Part shown: in pieces, positions 54,550 through 62,872 of the stretch
How positions within the stretch are numbered: position 1 is the stretch's first letter
How the letters are laid out: every line of letters begins with the position of its first letter
Source of the DNA: Phycisphaerales bacterium
Lineage (GTDB): Bacteria; Planctomycetota; Phycisphaerae; Phycisphaerales; SM1A02
Direction: 5' to 3'
DNA: 64,000 nt
Assembly: GCA_029260575.1 (NCBI GenBank)
Contig: JAJDDB010000004.1
Span: 1-64,000, forward strand
Made by a program: the position numbers and the translations under genes
Notes under the pieces: model-generated
What the model saw: the letters and a program-made list of their open reading frames with translations, nothing else
Database searches by the model: none
What the model was told of the DNA's origin: nothing

Positions 54550-55449
54550 ATGCGTCGCACACCAATCGCATTTCTTGCTGCGGTCGGGTTGACAGTTTTC
54601 GTCAGCCTGCTTCCGACGCGCTGGCTTGGGTGGGTAAGCGATGTATCGTCGATTGTGCGCCTGCCGGTGGCTCCGCTCGGCGATCTTGGCAACAGTGCTG
54701 CGCATTGGTTTCGTCAGCCGGCGACAGCACATTCGGAACTCGATCCAATAACGCGAGATCTGGTCAATGACCTGGAGCAGCAGCGCGATCAATATGAACG
54801 GTTGTATTACGCAGCCGATCAACGAGTCGCAGAATTAGAAGAACAATTGCAGCAGTTGCAGCAGGTGCCCGTGGAAATGCTGAACACGCCGGTAACGCTG
54901 CTGCGGGCCCAGATCACTACACGGCACCCCAACCAGTCAAACGGGCCGGTACAGCTTAACCGCGGCACGCGCCACGGCGTCAAACGCAATGCTATTGCGG
55001 TGTACCAGGGTGTGCATCTGATCGGCCGAATTGCTGATGTATCCAATGTCTCGTGTTCGCTGCACCAACTGACGAACTCTGCAACAGGACTGATTCGCGC
55101 TGCGATCTTTCCTTCCGGTGTCGAGGCGGCGACGGCCCATGAAACGGCGCGGGTGGCGCTGCGACCTGTCGGCGATGGGACGTTCGTAGGCGACGTCGCG
55201 CAGGAACATCAGGTGCAGCAGGGCGATTCCGTGCGCCTGTTCGATCCAGCCTGGCCAATCGGCGCGCAGGCAATGGTGATCGGCACTGTGACAGAAGTGC
55301 GCAACAAGGACGATCAGCCGCTGCGCAATGAAGTTGTCGTTACGCCGCGATTCACTGTCAGTCAATTGTCGGATGTGACACTGATCGTCGAAGAGCGAGC
55401 GCCGTTGAACAGCGGCAATGCCGTTGCCGGGGCCGATGCACAGCAATGA
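54550..55449 (+). CDS. mreC: Rod-shape-determining protein MreC
   Basis: A 299-aa MreC. One N-terminal membrane segment (IAFLAAVGLTVFVSLLP), a coiled coil near residues 75-105 (LVNDLEQQRDQYERLYYAAD...), and two beta-barrel domains (PVQLNRGTRHGVKRNAIAVYQGVHLIGRIADVS and the C-terminal GDSVRLFDPAWPIGAQAMVIGTVTEV). The dimerisation and elongasome-binding regions are present. It starts 46 nt after mreB and its stop overlaps mreD by 4 nt. Confidence 0.92.
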   Translation: MRRTPIAFLAAVGLTVFVSLLPTRWLGWVSDVSSIVRLPVAPLGDLGNSAAHWFRQPATAHSELDPITRDLVNDLEQQRDQYERLYYAADQRVAELEEQLQQLQQVPVEMLNTPVTLLRAQITTRHPNQSNGPVQLNRGTRHGVKRNAIAVYQGVHLIGRIADVSNVSCSLHQLTNSATGLIRAAIFPSGVEAATAHETARVALRPVGDGTFVGDVAQEHQVQQGDSVRLFDPAWPIGAQAMVIGTVTEVRNKDDQPLRNEVVVTPRFTVSQLSDVTLIVEERAPLNSGNAVAGADAQQ

Positions 55450-56018
55450 GATGGACCGTTTTCAGCATTGTGGCGTTGTTGTTTCTCGTACTGGAAACGA
55501 GTTTCCGCAACGTGCTGCGCATAGATCCAATATCGCCATCGTTCATGGCATCGCTGCTTGTGTTCATCTCGCTGTTTGCGCCTCGGCACAACGCACTGTG
55601 GTGTGCGCTCATCCTCGGCATACTGATGGACCTCAGCATTGCACTTCCGCAGCCGTCGAACGTTGAGATGTACATCGCCGGGCCATACGCGCTGGGGTAT
55701 GTTGGAGCATCGTTCATGATCCTGCAGATTCGGCCCATGGTATTCCGCCGACGGCTGCTGACCTTTGCAATCCTCACACTGGTTGCACTGGTGCTGATAG
55801 GCTTGGTGACAGTCGCACTGTTCACACTGCGATCATGGCTTCCCTGGGCGGATGCGTACTATCCAACCGATCCATCAGCGATTCGCGAACTCGTCCGCCG
55901 GCTGGGCATAGCGGGGTATTCTGCATTGCTGGCAATCCCGCTCGGGTGGCTGCTGATTCAAAGTACCCGGATGTGGGGATTCGCGCAGACCGCACCCACC
56001 CGTGGGTTGGCGTACTAA
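55446..56018 (+). CDS. mreD: Rod-shape-determining membrane protein MreD
   Basis: A 190-aa integral membrane protein with about five membrane segments. Length and position after mreC identify it as MreD; sequence similarity in this family is low. LVFISLFAPRHNALWCALILGILMD is the typical central region. Its start overlaps the mreC stop by 4 nt (ATGA). Confidence 0.85.
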   Translation: MRWTVFSIVALLFLVLETSFRNVLRIDPISPSFMASLLVFISLFAPRHNALWCALILGILMDLSIALPQPSNVEMYIAGPYALGYVGASFMILQIRPMVFRRRLLTFAILTLVALVLIGLVTVALFTLRSWLPWADAYYPTDPSAIRELVRRLGIAGYSALLAIPLGWLLIQSTRMWGFAQTAPTRGLAY

Positions 56019-56088
56019 TGAATTGAATCATCGGACAATTCCGGCGGTACACTGATGAGGTTCTGCACCGCACAGGGGGCGCTATTCC

Positions 56089-57327
56089 ATGCATCGGATG
56101 ATCATTTTTGACGATGGGCTTGGGCACTTCGGCCCAATGACTGACCTGCGCGCCAGCTTCGAGATTCGAACAGGCATGTTTACAACGGCCGGCCGCATCG
56201 CAGCCACCTGGCCAAAGACGCTTGCTGCGTATTGGGTGCCGGCGCGGCTGGAAGGCGTACTACGTCGCCGGGCCGATGCGCTTGTCAATGAATTGCCTGA
56301 TGAAGAACTGGTCTGTTGCGTCAACGGTCGATGGGCGCTGCCTGATGTGGATGTGCAAGTCGCAGATGGCGAAGCGCTGATCGAGAAGCGCACCGGCGAG
56401 GTGATCATCGCGCATCTTCGTCGCGCAGATGCGGAATATCTTCTGACAACCGGGCAACTGCATGAGCGTGTGCATACGCGCACTGTTGAGCAGCGCGTGT
56501 TATATCGCTATCCGTGGGATGTCATCGCGCTGATGAAGCAGACGATTTCGCATGACATTCTGAGCACACGTGTGTTGGAAGCAGCGCTGCCTTCTGTGGA
56601 TGTTTCGATCATGGGCGAACACCCGGTAGAGATCGCGCGTACAGCGGTGATCTGTCCGCAGGTTGTCATTGATGCAACGACCGGGCCGGTGATCATTCAC
56701 GAACATGCGACCGTGCGTCCAGGCGCAGTCTTGTGTGGGCCGTGTTCGATTGGCGCGCACGCGATTGTTCTTGATTGCGCTATCATTCGCCCGCACACTG
56801 TGATCGGGCAGTGGTGCAAGGTGGCAGGCGAAATCAGCAGCACGATCTTTCAGGGGTTTTCCAACAAGGCCCACGATGGTTTTCTCGGCGATTCATGGGT
56901 CGGCAAGTGGGTCAACCTCGGCGCGGGCACGACGAATTCGAACTTGCTTAATACATACGGCGAAATCATGATGCGCGTTGAACCAGACGGCCCCAGGCAT
57001 CGCACGGGGTTGCAATTTCTGGGCGCAATCATCGGCGACCATGTCAAGACCGCCATCTGCACCCGATTCATGACTGGTACGTTGATTGGCACCGGCGCGA
57101 TGATCGCATCGACCGTGCCGCCGACGAATGCGGTGCGACGGTTTGCGTGGCTGACCGACGAAGGAGAACGCAGCTACAAGATTGAAAAATTCATTGCAGT
57201 GATGAAGACGGTAATGGACCGTAGAGACCGCAGCCCGAGTGAGCAGTATGTGCAAACGATCATCGACTTGCATGAAAGGTATGTCGATGCGCGGAAACCA
57301 TCTCCGAGCGGGACTGCCGGGCAGTGA
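56089..57327 (+). CDS. GlmU-like left-handed beta-helix protein (putative sugar nucleotidyltransferase)
   Basis: A 412-aa protein of the GlmU_2 type. The N-terminal half (about 1-190) begins MIIFDDGLGHFGPMTDLRASFEIRTGM, as in NTP_transf_4 proteins. The C-terminal half contains hexapeptide left-handed helix turns (VEIARTAVICPQVVID, VIIHEHATVRPGAVLCGP, CKVAGEISSTIFQGFSNKAHDGF). The second segment resembles GlmU's acetyltransferase active site. The canonical G-x-GTRM nucleotide loop of GlmU is absent. Possibly an acetyltransferase or nucleotidyltransferase of cell-envelope sugars. ATG 56089 is used, with an internal ATG at 56098. It is the last gene of the run before polA. Confidence 0.8.
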   Translation: MHRMIIFDDGLGHFGPMTDLRASFEIRTGMFTTAGRIAATWPKTLAAYWVPARLEGVLRRRADALVNELPDEELVCCVNGRWALPDVDVQVADGEALIEKRTGEVIIAHLRRADAEYLLTTGQLHERVHTRTVEQRVLYRYPWDVIALMKQTISHDILSTRVLEAALPSVDVSIMGEHPVEIARTAVICPQVVIDATTGPVIIHEHATVRPGAVLCGPCSIGAHAIVLDCAIIRPHTVIGQWCKVAGEISSTIFQGFSNKAHDGFLGDSWVGKWVNLGAGTTNSNLLNTYGEIMMRVEPDGPRHRTGLQFLGAIIGDHVKTAICTRFMTGTLIGTGAMIASTVPPTNAVRRFAWLTDEGERSYKIEKFIAVMKTVMDRRDRSPSEQYVQTIIDLHERYVDARKPSPSGTAGQ

Positions 57328-57584
57328 ATCAAGCACACCTCACAGCCGCTGATGCATACAGCGGGTGGACGGTGGGAAACGATAATGAAACGATGGGTCA
57401 AACGTACTTGGATGACACACTTCCGTGTCCGGATTGCGTCGTTCGATCTTTGAATGCCTATTTTGCCCTGCGTGCGGGTTGCGGCGATGCGATCGTGGTT
57501 CTGTGAACCGGGAGTCTGCATTGGCAACCTTGGACATCTAGACCGCGCGCCATCGCGGCGAATCTCTCGCTACGATTGCCATTC
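57328..57584. other. Intergenic stretch before polA
   Basis: A 257-nt gap. A 60-codon frame (57324-57506, GTG start overlapping the previous stop, with CPDC) runs through it. It has no ribosome site and no recognisable product, so I do not call it. I see no terminator or promoter of good quality in the rest. Confidence 0.5.
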
Positions 57585-60413
57585 ATGCCGCGGAAGACGC
57601 TGTACCTGATTGACGGCCACGCGCAATTTTTTCGCGCGTTCTACGCCATTCGCAGCAGAATGACGAGCCCAGTCACCGGCGAGCCGACGAACATGACCTA
57701 CGGCTTCGTGGGCATGCTCCTGAAACTGCTGCGCGACTATAAGCCTGATTATCTTGCGGTCGTAATCGATGTCTCGGGTGATCGCGAATCGTTCCGCAGC
57801 CAACTGCTGCCAACGTACAAAGCCAACCGCGAAGAGATGCCCGACGATCTGCGTCCGCAGATCAGCCGATGTGTGGACCTTCTCAAGCAGATCAACATTC
57901 CCGTGCTCGGGCAGGAGGGCGTAGAGGCGGATGATGTGATCGCAACGCTCGTCCGGCGCATCGAACGGGAGCACCCCGATCTTGAAATTCGAATCGTTTC
58001 GCGTGACAAAGATCTGGCGCAATTGCTTGACAAACACATTCATATGTTTGATGTACACAAGGACGAGCAGGTAACCGCTGCGGACGTATTTAAGTACGAA
58101 GGCGTCGAGCCCAGACATGTGGTGGACATGCTGGCATTGATGGGTGATAACGTCGACAACATTCCCGGCGTGCCGGGCATTGGACCAAAGACTGCGGCGC
58201 ATCTCATCACAACATACGGCACGATTGAAAATCTTTACGACCACATCGAAGAAATCAAAGGCAAGCGAAGGGAAAACCTGGAAGCGCATCACGATACGGT
58301 GTTGTTGAATCGACAGCTCGTGCAATTGCACGATGATCTCGAAGTGGACTTTGATCTTGAAAATGCCTTGGGTGATCCAGGCGGATTGCCTGCTGATACA
58401 TTCAAGAATCTTCTGCGCGAACTTGGGTTCGGACGGTATGTAGATGAACTGCAGCAACTGCTCATGGGGATTGCGGTACAAAGCGGCACACTGCAATCAA
58501 TCAGCCCATCATCTGATGCAATTGCGAACACCCTTTTTGAGCAGGAGAGTGTTGTTGCCAGTTCGGCACCGCGCGCAGCCGGCACGTACAGCGCGATCAC
58601 GACAAAAAAACAGCTCGAGAAGCTCGTTGCGAAGTTGCGCGAGACAATGCAATGCGCGCTGGACACGGAGACAACGAGCATTCAAGCAGTCCAAGCGGAT
58701 GTTTGCGGGCTTTGCATTGCTGTTGAGCCGGAGGAAGCGTGGTACATTCCTACACGCTCACCGGAGCCGCAAACGCATCTTGACACACAGACAGTATTAG
58801 ATGCACTGCGCCCCTTACTTGAAAACCCAACGTTCCAGATCACCGGTCACAATCTCAAGTATGACTTGAATGTGCTCCGTCGGGCTGGGATTGATGTGCG
58901 CGCGACGTTGTTTGACACGATGATCGCAAGTTACGTCGTTGATGCGACGCGTTCCAGTCACAGTATGGATGTGCTGGCTCTCGCGTTACTCAATCACACG
59001 TGCATTCCGATCAGTGAACTCATCGGCAAAGGGAAGAACCAGAAACGCTTTGATGAAGTGCCGCTTGCGCAGGCTATCGAATATGCAGCGGAAGATGCGG
59101 ACATCACGCTGCGACTGCGCGATGCGCTGGAGCCACAGCTTGATGCATTGGAGTTGCGCGCGTTGTTTGATGATGTCGAGATGCCGCTGGTCAAAGTGCT
59201 GGCGGAGCTTGAATACAACGGCATTCATCTCGATCCGGATGAACTCGATCGGCAGCGCTTGAATTTGAATGGTCGGATCGATGATCTGCGCCAGCGCATC
59301 AGTGCTGCAGCGCCGCATGCATTCAACCCGGATTCACCGAAGCAGCTTGCAGCGGCGCTGTTCAATACGCCGGACGATGATCCGCCGGGGCTTGGCCTGC
59401 GCGTCACGAAGCGCGGCAAGACAGGGCCGTCGACGGATGTGGAAGTGCTGGAACGGCTGGCTGCTGATCCGGATGTTACGACGGAAGTTCCGCAGCTTAT
59501 TGTCGAGTATCGGCAGCTCACCAAACTAGTAAACACGTATCTGCTGGCATTAAAAGACGCAATCAACCCGGAGACGAGGCGGGTACATGCATCATTCAAC
59601 CAGACCGTCGCAGCAACCGGGCGGCTGAGTTCATCGGACCCGAACCTCCAGAACATTCCGATTCGCACGGATGTCGGCAGGGAGATTCGCAGGGCCTTTG
59701 TCGCAGAAGCGGGGAACATACTGATCACCGCAGATTATTCGCAGATTGAACTGCGCCTGCTCGCACATCTGTCGCAGGATCCAGCACTCATTGACGCATT
59801 CCAGCGCGGTGCAGATATCCACACCGAAGTCGCAGCGGAAGTGTTTGACGTGTCACCTGATGATGTAACCAGCGCGCAGCGCAACAGCGCGAAGATGGTC
59901 AATTTCGGAATTGTGTATGGCATTACGCCGTATGGCCTGGCCCGCAGGCTCGGGCCGGACAGCTCCGTTGAACAGGCGACGCAGATTATTGATGAATACA
60001 ACAAGCGCTTTGCAAAGATCAGCGAATTTCTGCAGCAATGCGTGGATCACGCCCATACGCATGGCTATGTGGAAACGATCCTCAAACGCCGACGAGCAAT
60101 CCCGCAGATCACCTCGAAACAGCCGCGGCTTCGGTCGCTCGGTGAGCGCATGGCGATCAACACCGTTGTGCAGGGTTCTGCAGCTGATCTCATCAAACTG
60201 GCAATGATCGATCTGTACGCTCAGCTTCCAATGGAGCACTCACACGTGCGAATGCTCCTGCAGATTCATGACGAACTGGTCTTTGAGGCGCCGCATTCAG
60301 ACGCCGACGCTGTTGCGGAATATGTGAAACAACACATGGAAACCGCAATGGATTTGACCGTCCCACTGGTCGTGAGTGCCGCATGGTCGGAAAGCTGGGT
60401 GGATGTCAAATAG
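57585..60413 (+). CDS. polA: DNA polymerase I
   Basis: A 942-aa Pol I with all three activities. The 5' nuclease (about 1-300) has LYLIDGHAQFFRAFYA, EADDVIATLVRR and GDNVDNIPGVPGIGPKTA. The 3'-5' proofreading domain retains its catalytic acidic pair in ALDTETTSIQA and later HNLKYDLNVLRRAG, TYAAEDADITLRL-like YAAEDADITLRL. The polymerase domain has motif A DYSQIELRLLAHLSQD, motif B RNSAKMVNFGIVYG and motif C QIHDELVFEAPH. ATG 57585 starts the nuclease fold directly. Confidence 0.95.
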   Translation: MPRKTLYLIDGHAQFFRAFYAIRSRMTSPVTGEPTNMTYGFVGMLLKLLRDYKPDYLAVVIDVSGDRESFRSQLLPTYKANREEMPDDLRPQISRCVDLLKQINIPVLGQEGVEADDVIATLVRRIEREHPDLEIRIVSRDKDLAQLLDKHIHMFDVHKDEQVTAADVFKYEGVEPRHVVDMLALMGDNVDNIPGVPGIGPKTAAHLITTYGTIENLYDHIEEIKGKRRENLEAHHDTVLLNRQLVQLHDDLEVDFDLENALGDPGGLPADTFKNLLRELGFGRYVDELQQLLMGIAVQSGTLQSISPSSDAIANTLFEQESVVASSAPRAAGTYSAITTKKQLEKLVAKLRETMQCALDTETTSIQAVQADVCGLCIAVEPEEAWYIPTRSPEPQTHLDTQTVLDALRPLLENPTFQITGHNLKYDLNVLRRAGIDVRATLFDTMIASYVVDATRSSHSMDVLALALLNHTCIPISELIGKGKNQKRFDEVPLAQAIEYAAEDADITLRLRDALEPQLDALELRALFDDVEMPLVKVLAELEYNGIHLDPDELDRQRLNLNGRIDDLRQRISAAAPHAFNPDSPKQLAAALFNTPDDDPPGLGLRVTKRGKTGPSTDVEVLERLAADPDVTTEVPQLIVEYRQLTKLVNTYLLALKDAINPETRRVHASFNQTVAATGRLSSSDPNLQNIPIRTDVGREIRRAFVAEAGNILITADYSQIELRLLAHLSQDPALIDAFQRGADIHTEVAAEVFDVSPDDVTSAQRNSAKMVNFGIVYGITPYGLARRLGPDSSVEQATQIIDEYNKRFAKISEFLQQCVDHAHTHGYVETILKRRRAIPQITSKQPRLRSLGERMAINTVVQGSAADLIKLAMIDLYAQLPMEHSHVRMLLQIHDELVFEAPHSDADAVAEYVKQHMETAMDLTVPLVVSAAWSESWVDVK

Positions 60414-60541
60414 GGCAAAGGTAGTTGGTTTGACGGTTTGTCGAGTTTTTGCTTGTGGAACGCGTCTGCGGGAGGTACATCTGAATGTCAAGTCGCGATT
60501 CACTGATCGCGGTCCGAGAAGAGAACAAGAGAGGCAATCCA

Positions 60542-61363
60542 ATGGACATCAAAGTGTTGGCGTGCGCCGTGGCCATAGCTGTAGGTAGCGGTCTGCTCGC
60601 GCAGGGCGCCGCTGCAGATATCACAGACTTCACTAACTGGACGCAGGTACAGGATCCTGCCAATGCCAACTTCACTGGCAGTTCCACCATGACCAACGCG
60701 ACGCTGTTCGCTGACGATGGTGCTGTGCCGCTGGCAACCGACATTGGGTATCAATCCGTCAACGGCGTGACACCGGCGACTTCCACCGCTGGATACATGT
60801 TCGATTACACGCAAAGCTTCTCGATTGCGATCGACTATGCATTGTCCTTTTCGAACAACCCTGTTGGAATTCTATCACTCGGATTCGGCATCGGTGAAGA
60901 CGGCTTGGGCATGAATTCTGCAGGTGTCGTGATGGTGACGCAGAATGGTCTGCCGCTCGGCACGTTTGCCGGTGCAGCACGTGCGGGTGACAACGATGCT
61001 GGTTCGTTTATCACCGGCCTGCCTGCGACATTGTCAGGCAGCTTCTTTGCGTCGTATGACGCGGTAACGGGAACGATCACTGCAGGGGCTTCGCAGACGC
61101 CGGGCGCTGCGGCGCCAACTGCGACCGGATCGTTCAACATGCTGCAGGATCAGTGGAATGATGAAAACCTGCTTGCGAGCTTTTTCATACGCAGCGGCCC
61201 GATTGTCCCGTGGTCGGGCGGCAACGGCGAAGTGGTGTTTTCGAATTTTCGAATGCTCGACGGCCAGGCGATTCAGATTCCCGCGCCGGCGTCGATTGTC
61301 GTGTTTGGGTTGCTCGGCGTCGGCAGGCGACGTCCGTGCCGCGCCTACGCACAATTGAACTGA
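60542..61363 (+). CDS. PEP-CTERM/IPAP-type exported surface protein
   Basis: A 273-aa protein. ATG 60542 follows AGAGG by about 8 nt and starts a signal peptide (MDIKVLACAVAIAVGSGLL). The body is Gly/Ala/Ser/Thr-rich and beta-like. The end IQIPAPASIVVFGLLGVGRRR is a PEP-CTERM-type sorting signal: IPAP in place of the PEP core, a short hydrophobic stretch and Arg residues. The protein is therefore predicted to be processed by an exosortase, which is not in this window. The nine residues after the Arg cluster are longer than usual and could reflect a small frameshift near the end. Confidence 0.8.
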   Translation: MDIKVLACAVAIAVGSGLLAQGAAADITDFTNWTQVQDPANANFTGSSTMTNATLFADDGAVPLATDIGYQSVNGVTPATSTAGYMFDYTQSFSIAIDYALSFSNNPVGILSLGFGIGEDGLGMNSAGVVMVTQNGLPLGTFAGAARAGDNDAGSFITGLPATLSGSFFASYDAVTGTITAGASQTPGAAAPTATGSFNMLQDQWNDENLLASFFIRSGPIVPWSGGNGEVVFSNFRMLDGQAIQIPAPASIVVFGLLGVGRRRPCRAYAQLN

Positions 61364-61373
61364 CGCAATGTAA

Positions 61374-62324
61374 TCAACCGGAATCGTTGACAACAAAATC
61401 TGTCACTACCGCGCAGTGGTCCGATGCATCCGTGCAGATCACGCGATGATCCGCGACAGTCCATTGCTTCGGCCCGAAGATGTAATCGATGCAGCGCGAT
61501 GGGCCGTCAGATGGAAACGTTGATGCAAAGTCAATTGTACTGGTGAAGCGCTTCGCATCGAACACTGCCTGGATTGACGGCGAACCCGGCTTGGCGTTGA
61601 AGTCGCCTGCGAGAATTGTCGGTCCAGTACCAACGTGCCCAAGTATCTCATGCACTTGTTCGAGATTCATGTCGTCGTGAATAATGCAGTTGTGGATCGA
61701 CGCAAGTGTGATCTGCGCATCGCCGATTGACGTCGCGCACAGCAGCAATCTGCGGTTGTTCTTAATGGTGTAAAACGGCCGTCTGCCGGGCAGTGATGGG
61801 TTGGCGATGGCGTCGATCGGCCGGCGCGACAAGATCGCGTTGCCGCTGACCATGCGATAGAACGGCAGGCCGAAGTTGAAATTCTCGCCGAAGACCCAAT
61901 GCGGCATATCCGTCAGCCGGCTGAGAACAGCAAGTTGGTTGACAGGACAGGGGCCGCATTCGACAACAACTTCCTGGAGGAATACGAAGTCTGGTTGCTC
62001 GGCGTTGATGACGTCGGCCACAAGGCGAAGCTGTTCGCGTACGGATTCCGTCGATGCAGTGTTCAATTCCTCATCCATTGCAAAAGCCTTGGCAATGTTG
62101 AAAGCCATGATGCGGACCGACACATCGGAAGATTGCGAATCGGCTGCGGTGATGCCGGCTGGACGTGCGGGTGCCCCTGAAAGGGGCGTCTCGGCATTGG
62201 CCAGCCACAGGCCGTTAATCACGAACAGCCCGGCCACAAGTGCAGGGACGCCGATCAGTATCAACGCGGCAGCATATAGACCACGGCGGAGACAGCGGCG
62301 CCAACGAGGCTTTGGACGTGTCAC
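61374..62324 (-). CDS. Membrane-anchored endonuclease/exonuclease/phosphatase (EEP) family protein
   Basis: A 316-aa protein. The N-terminus has a basic stretch and one membrane helix (GLYAAALILIGVPALVAGLFV). The EEP catalytic domain follows: IMAFNIAKA, VFLQEVVVE (Mg-binding Glu), ASIHNCIIHDD, LAGDFNAKPGS and the final SDHCAVVTD (catalytic Asp/His). Such proteins cleave nucleic acids or phospholipid head groups; the substrate here is unknown. GTG 62324 starts the protein. Confidence 0.88.
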   Translation of the reverse strand: MTRPKPRWRRCLRRGLYAAALILIGVPALVAGLFVINGLWLANAETPLSGAPARPAGITAADSQSSDVSVRIMAFNIAKAFAMDEELNTASTESVREQLRLVADVINAEQPDFVFLQEVVVECGPCPVNQLAVLSRLTDMPHWVFGENFNFGLPFYRMVSGNAILSRRPIDAIANPSLPGRRPFYTIKNNRRLLLCATSIGDAQITLASIHNCIIHDDMNLEQVHEILGHVGTGPTILAGDFNAKPGSPSIQAVFDAKRFTSTIDFASTFPSDGPSRCIDYIFGPKQWTVADHRVICTDASDHCAVVTDFVVNDSG

Positions 62325-62473
62325 GACAGTAATACCGCCCGCGGCTCAATCGAGGTTCGGATTTGTTACCTGATTCATCCAAGTGAATCGCTGCGAATCT
62401 TGACGCAGGCAGAAGGGGGTGGATACACTGCTCGGCCCGGCCAAGCAGGTCGGGACCCGAATACCGGGTATTT

Positions 62474-62547
62474 GGGGCGGTAGCTCAATTGGTTAGAGTA
62501 CTGGACTGTCGATCCAGTGGTTGCGGGTTCGAGTCCCGTCCGCCTCG
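62474..62547 (+). tRNA. tRNA-Asp (anticodon GTC)
   Basis: A complete 74-nt cloverleaf. The acceptor stem pairs 62474-62480 with 62540-62546 with one G-U; the anticodon stem CTGGA/TCCAG encloses CTGTCGA with anticodon GTC at 62508-62510; the T arm contains GGTTCGAGTCC. The discriminator is G at 62547. The 3' CCA is not encoded. Confidence 0.97.
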
Positions 62548-62557
62548 CTTGACGACA

Positions 62558-62590
62558 AAGCCCTGCCATCTTCGGCAGGGCTTATTTGTT
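62558..62590 (+). terminator. Hairpin after tRNA-Asp
   Basis: A perfect 10-bp stem AAGCCCTGCC/GGCAGGGCTT with a six-nt loop, 10 nt after the tRNA, followed by ATTTGTT. It probably ends the tRNA transcript. Confidence 0.75.
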
Positions 62591-62667
62591 GCGCATGCCG
62601 TTATCTTGAGCAATCTTGCGTGTGTGCTTTCGACACAACCGCACGCGAGCCGCATCCGGTCGTTGAT

Positions 62668-62808
62668 GCCGCTTTCCGCCAGCGCCTTGATCGCCACCGC
62701 TCGATCAAGCTGCGCATCATGGCCTAAGTACACCACACCCATGCCGCCACGGCCGAGTTCATGCTCGATCGTGTACGTGCCTATGGTCGTGGGGTGCGTG
62801 TCTGGCAT
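62668..62808 (-). pseudogene. Truncated Ser/Thr protein kinase, N-terminal 47 residues only
   Basis: From ATG 62808 the sequence encodes YTIEHELGRGGMGVVYLGHD and AVAIKALAES: the kinase Gly-rich loop and the catalytic Lys. After that the similarity ends abruptly, and the frame continues through the tRNA-Asp region without kinase content. The preceding gene ends at 62873, so it would have been a tandem kinase gene. Confidence 0.75.
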
Positions 62809-62872
62809 TTGGGAGTGTAGCGAAACCAACTTCAGAATTGAGTGGAGGAATCCGGTCGCGGCCACGGGCGCG

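Noticed and set aside
57324-57506. 60-codon frame after the GlmU-like gene
   Set aside because: A GTG start overlapping the previous stop but no ribosome site, no homologue and ordinary composition; chance is sufficient.
57570-58496. 308-codon open frame antisense to polA
   Set aside because: Antisense to motif-rich polA coding sequence, without homology or ribosome site.
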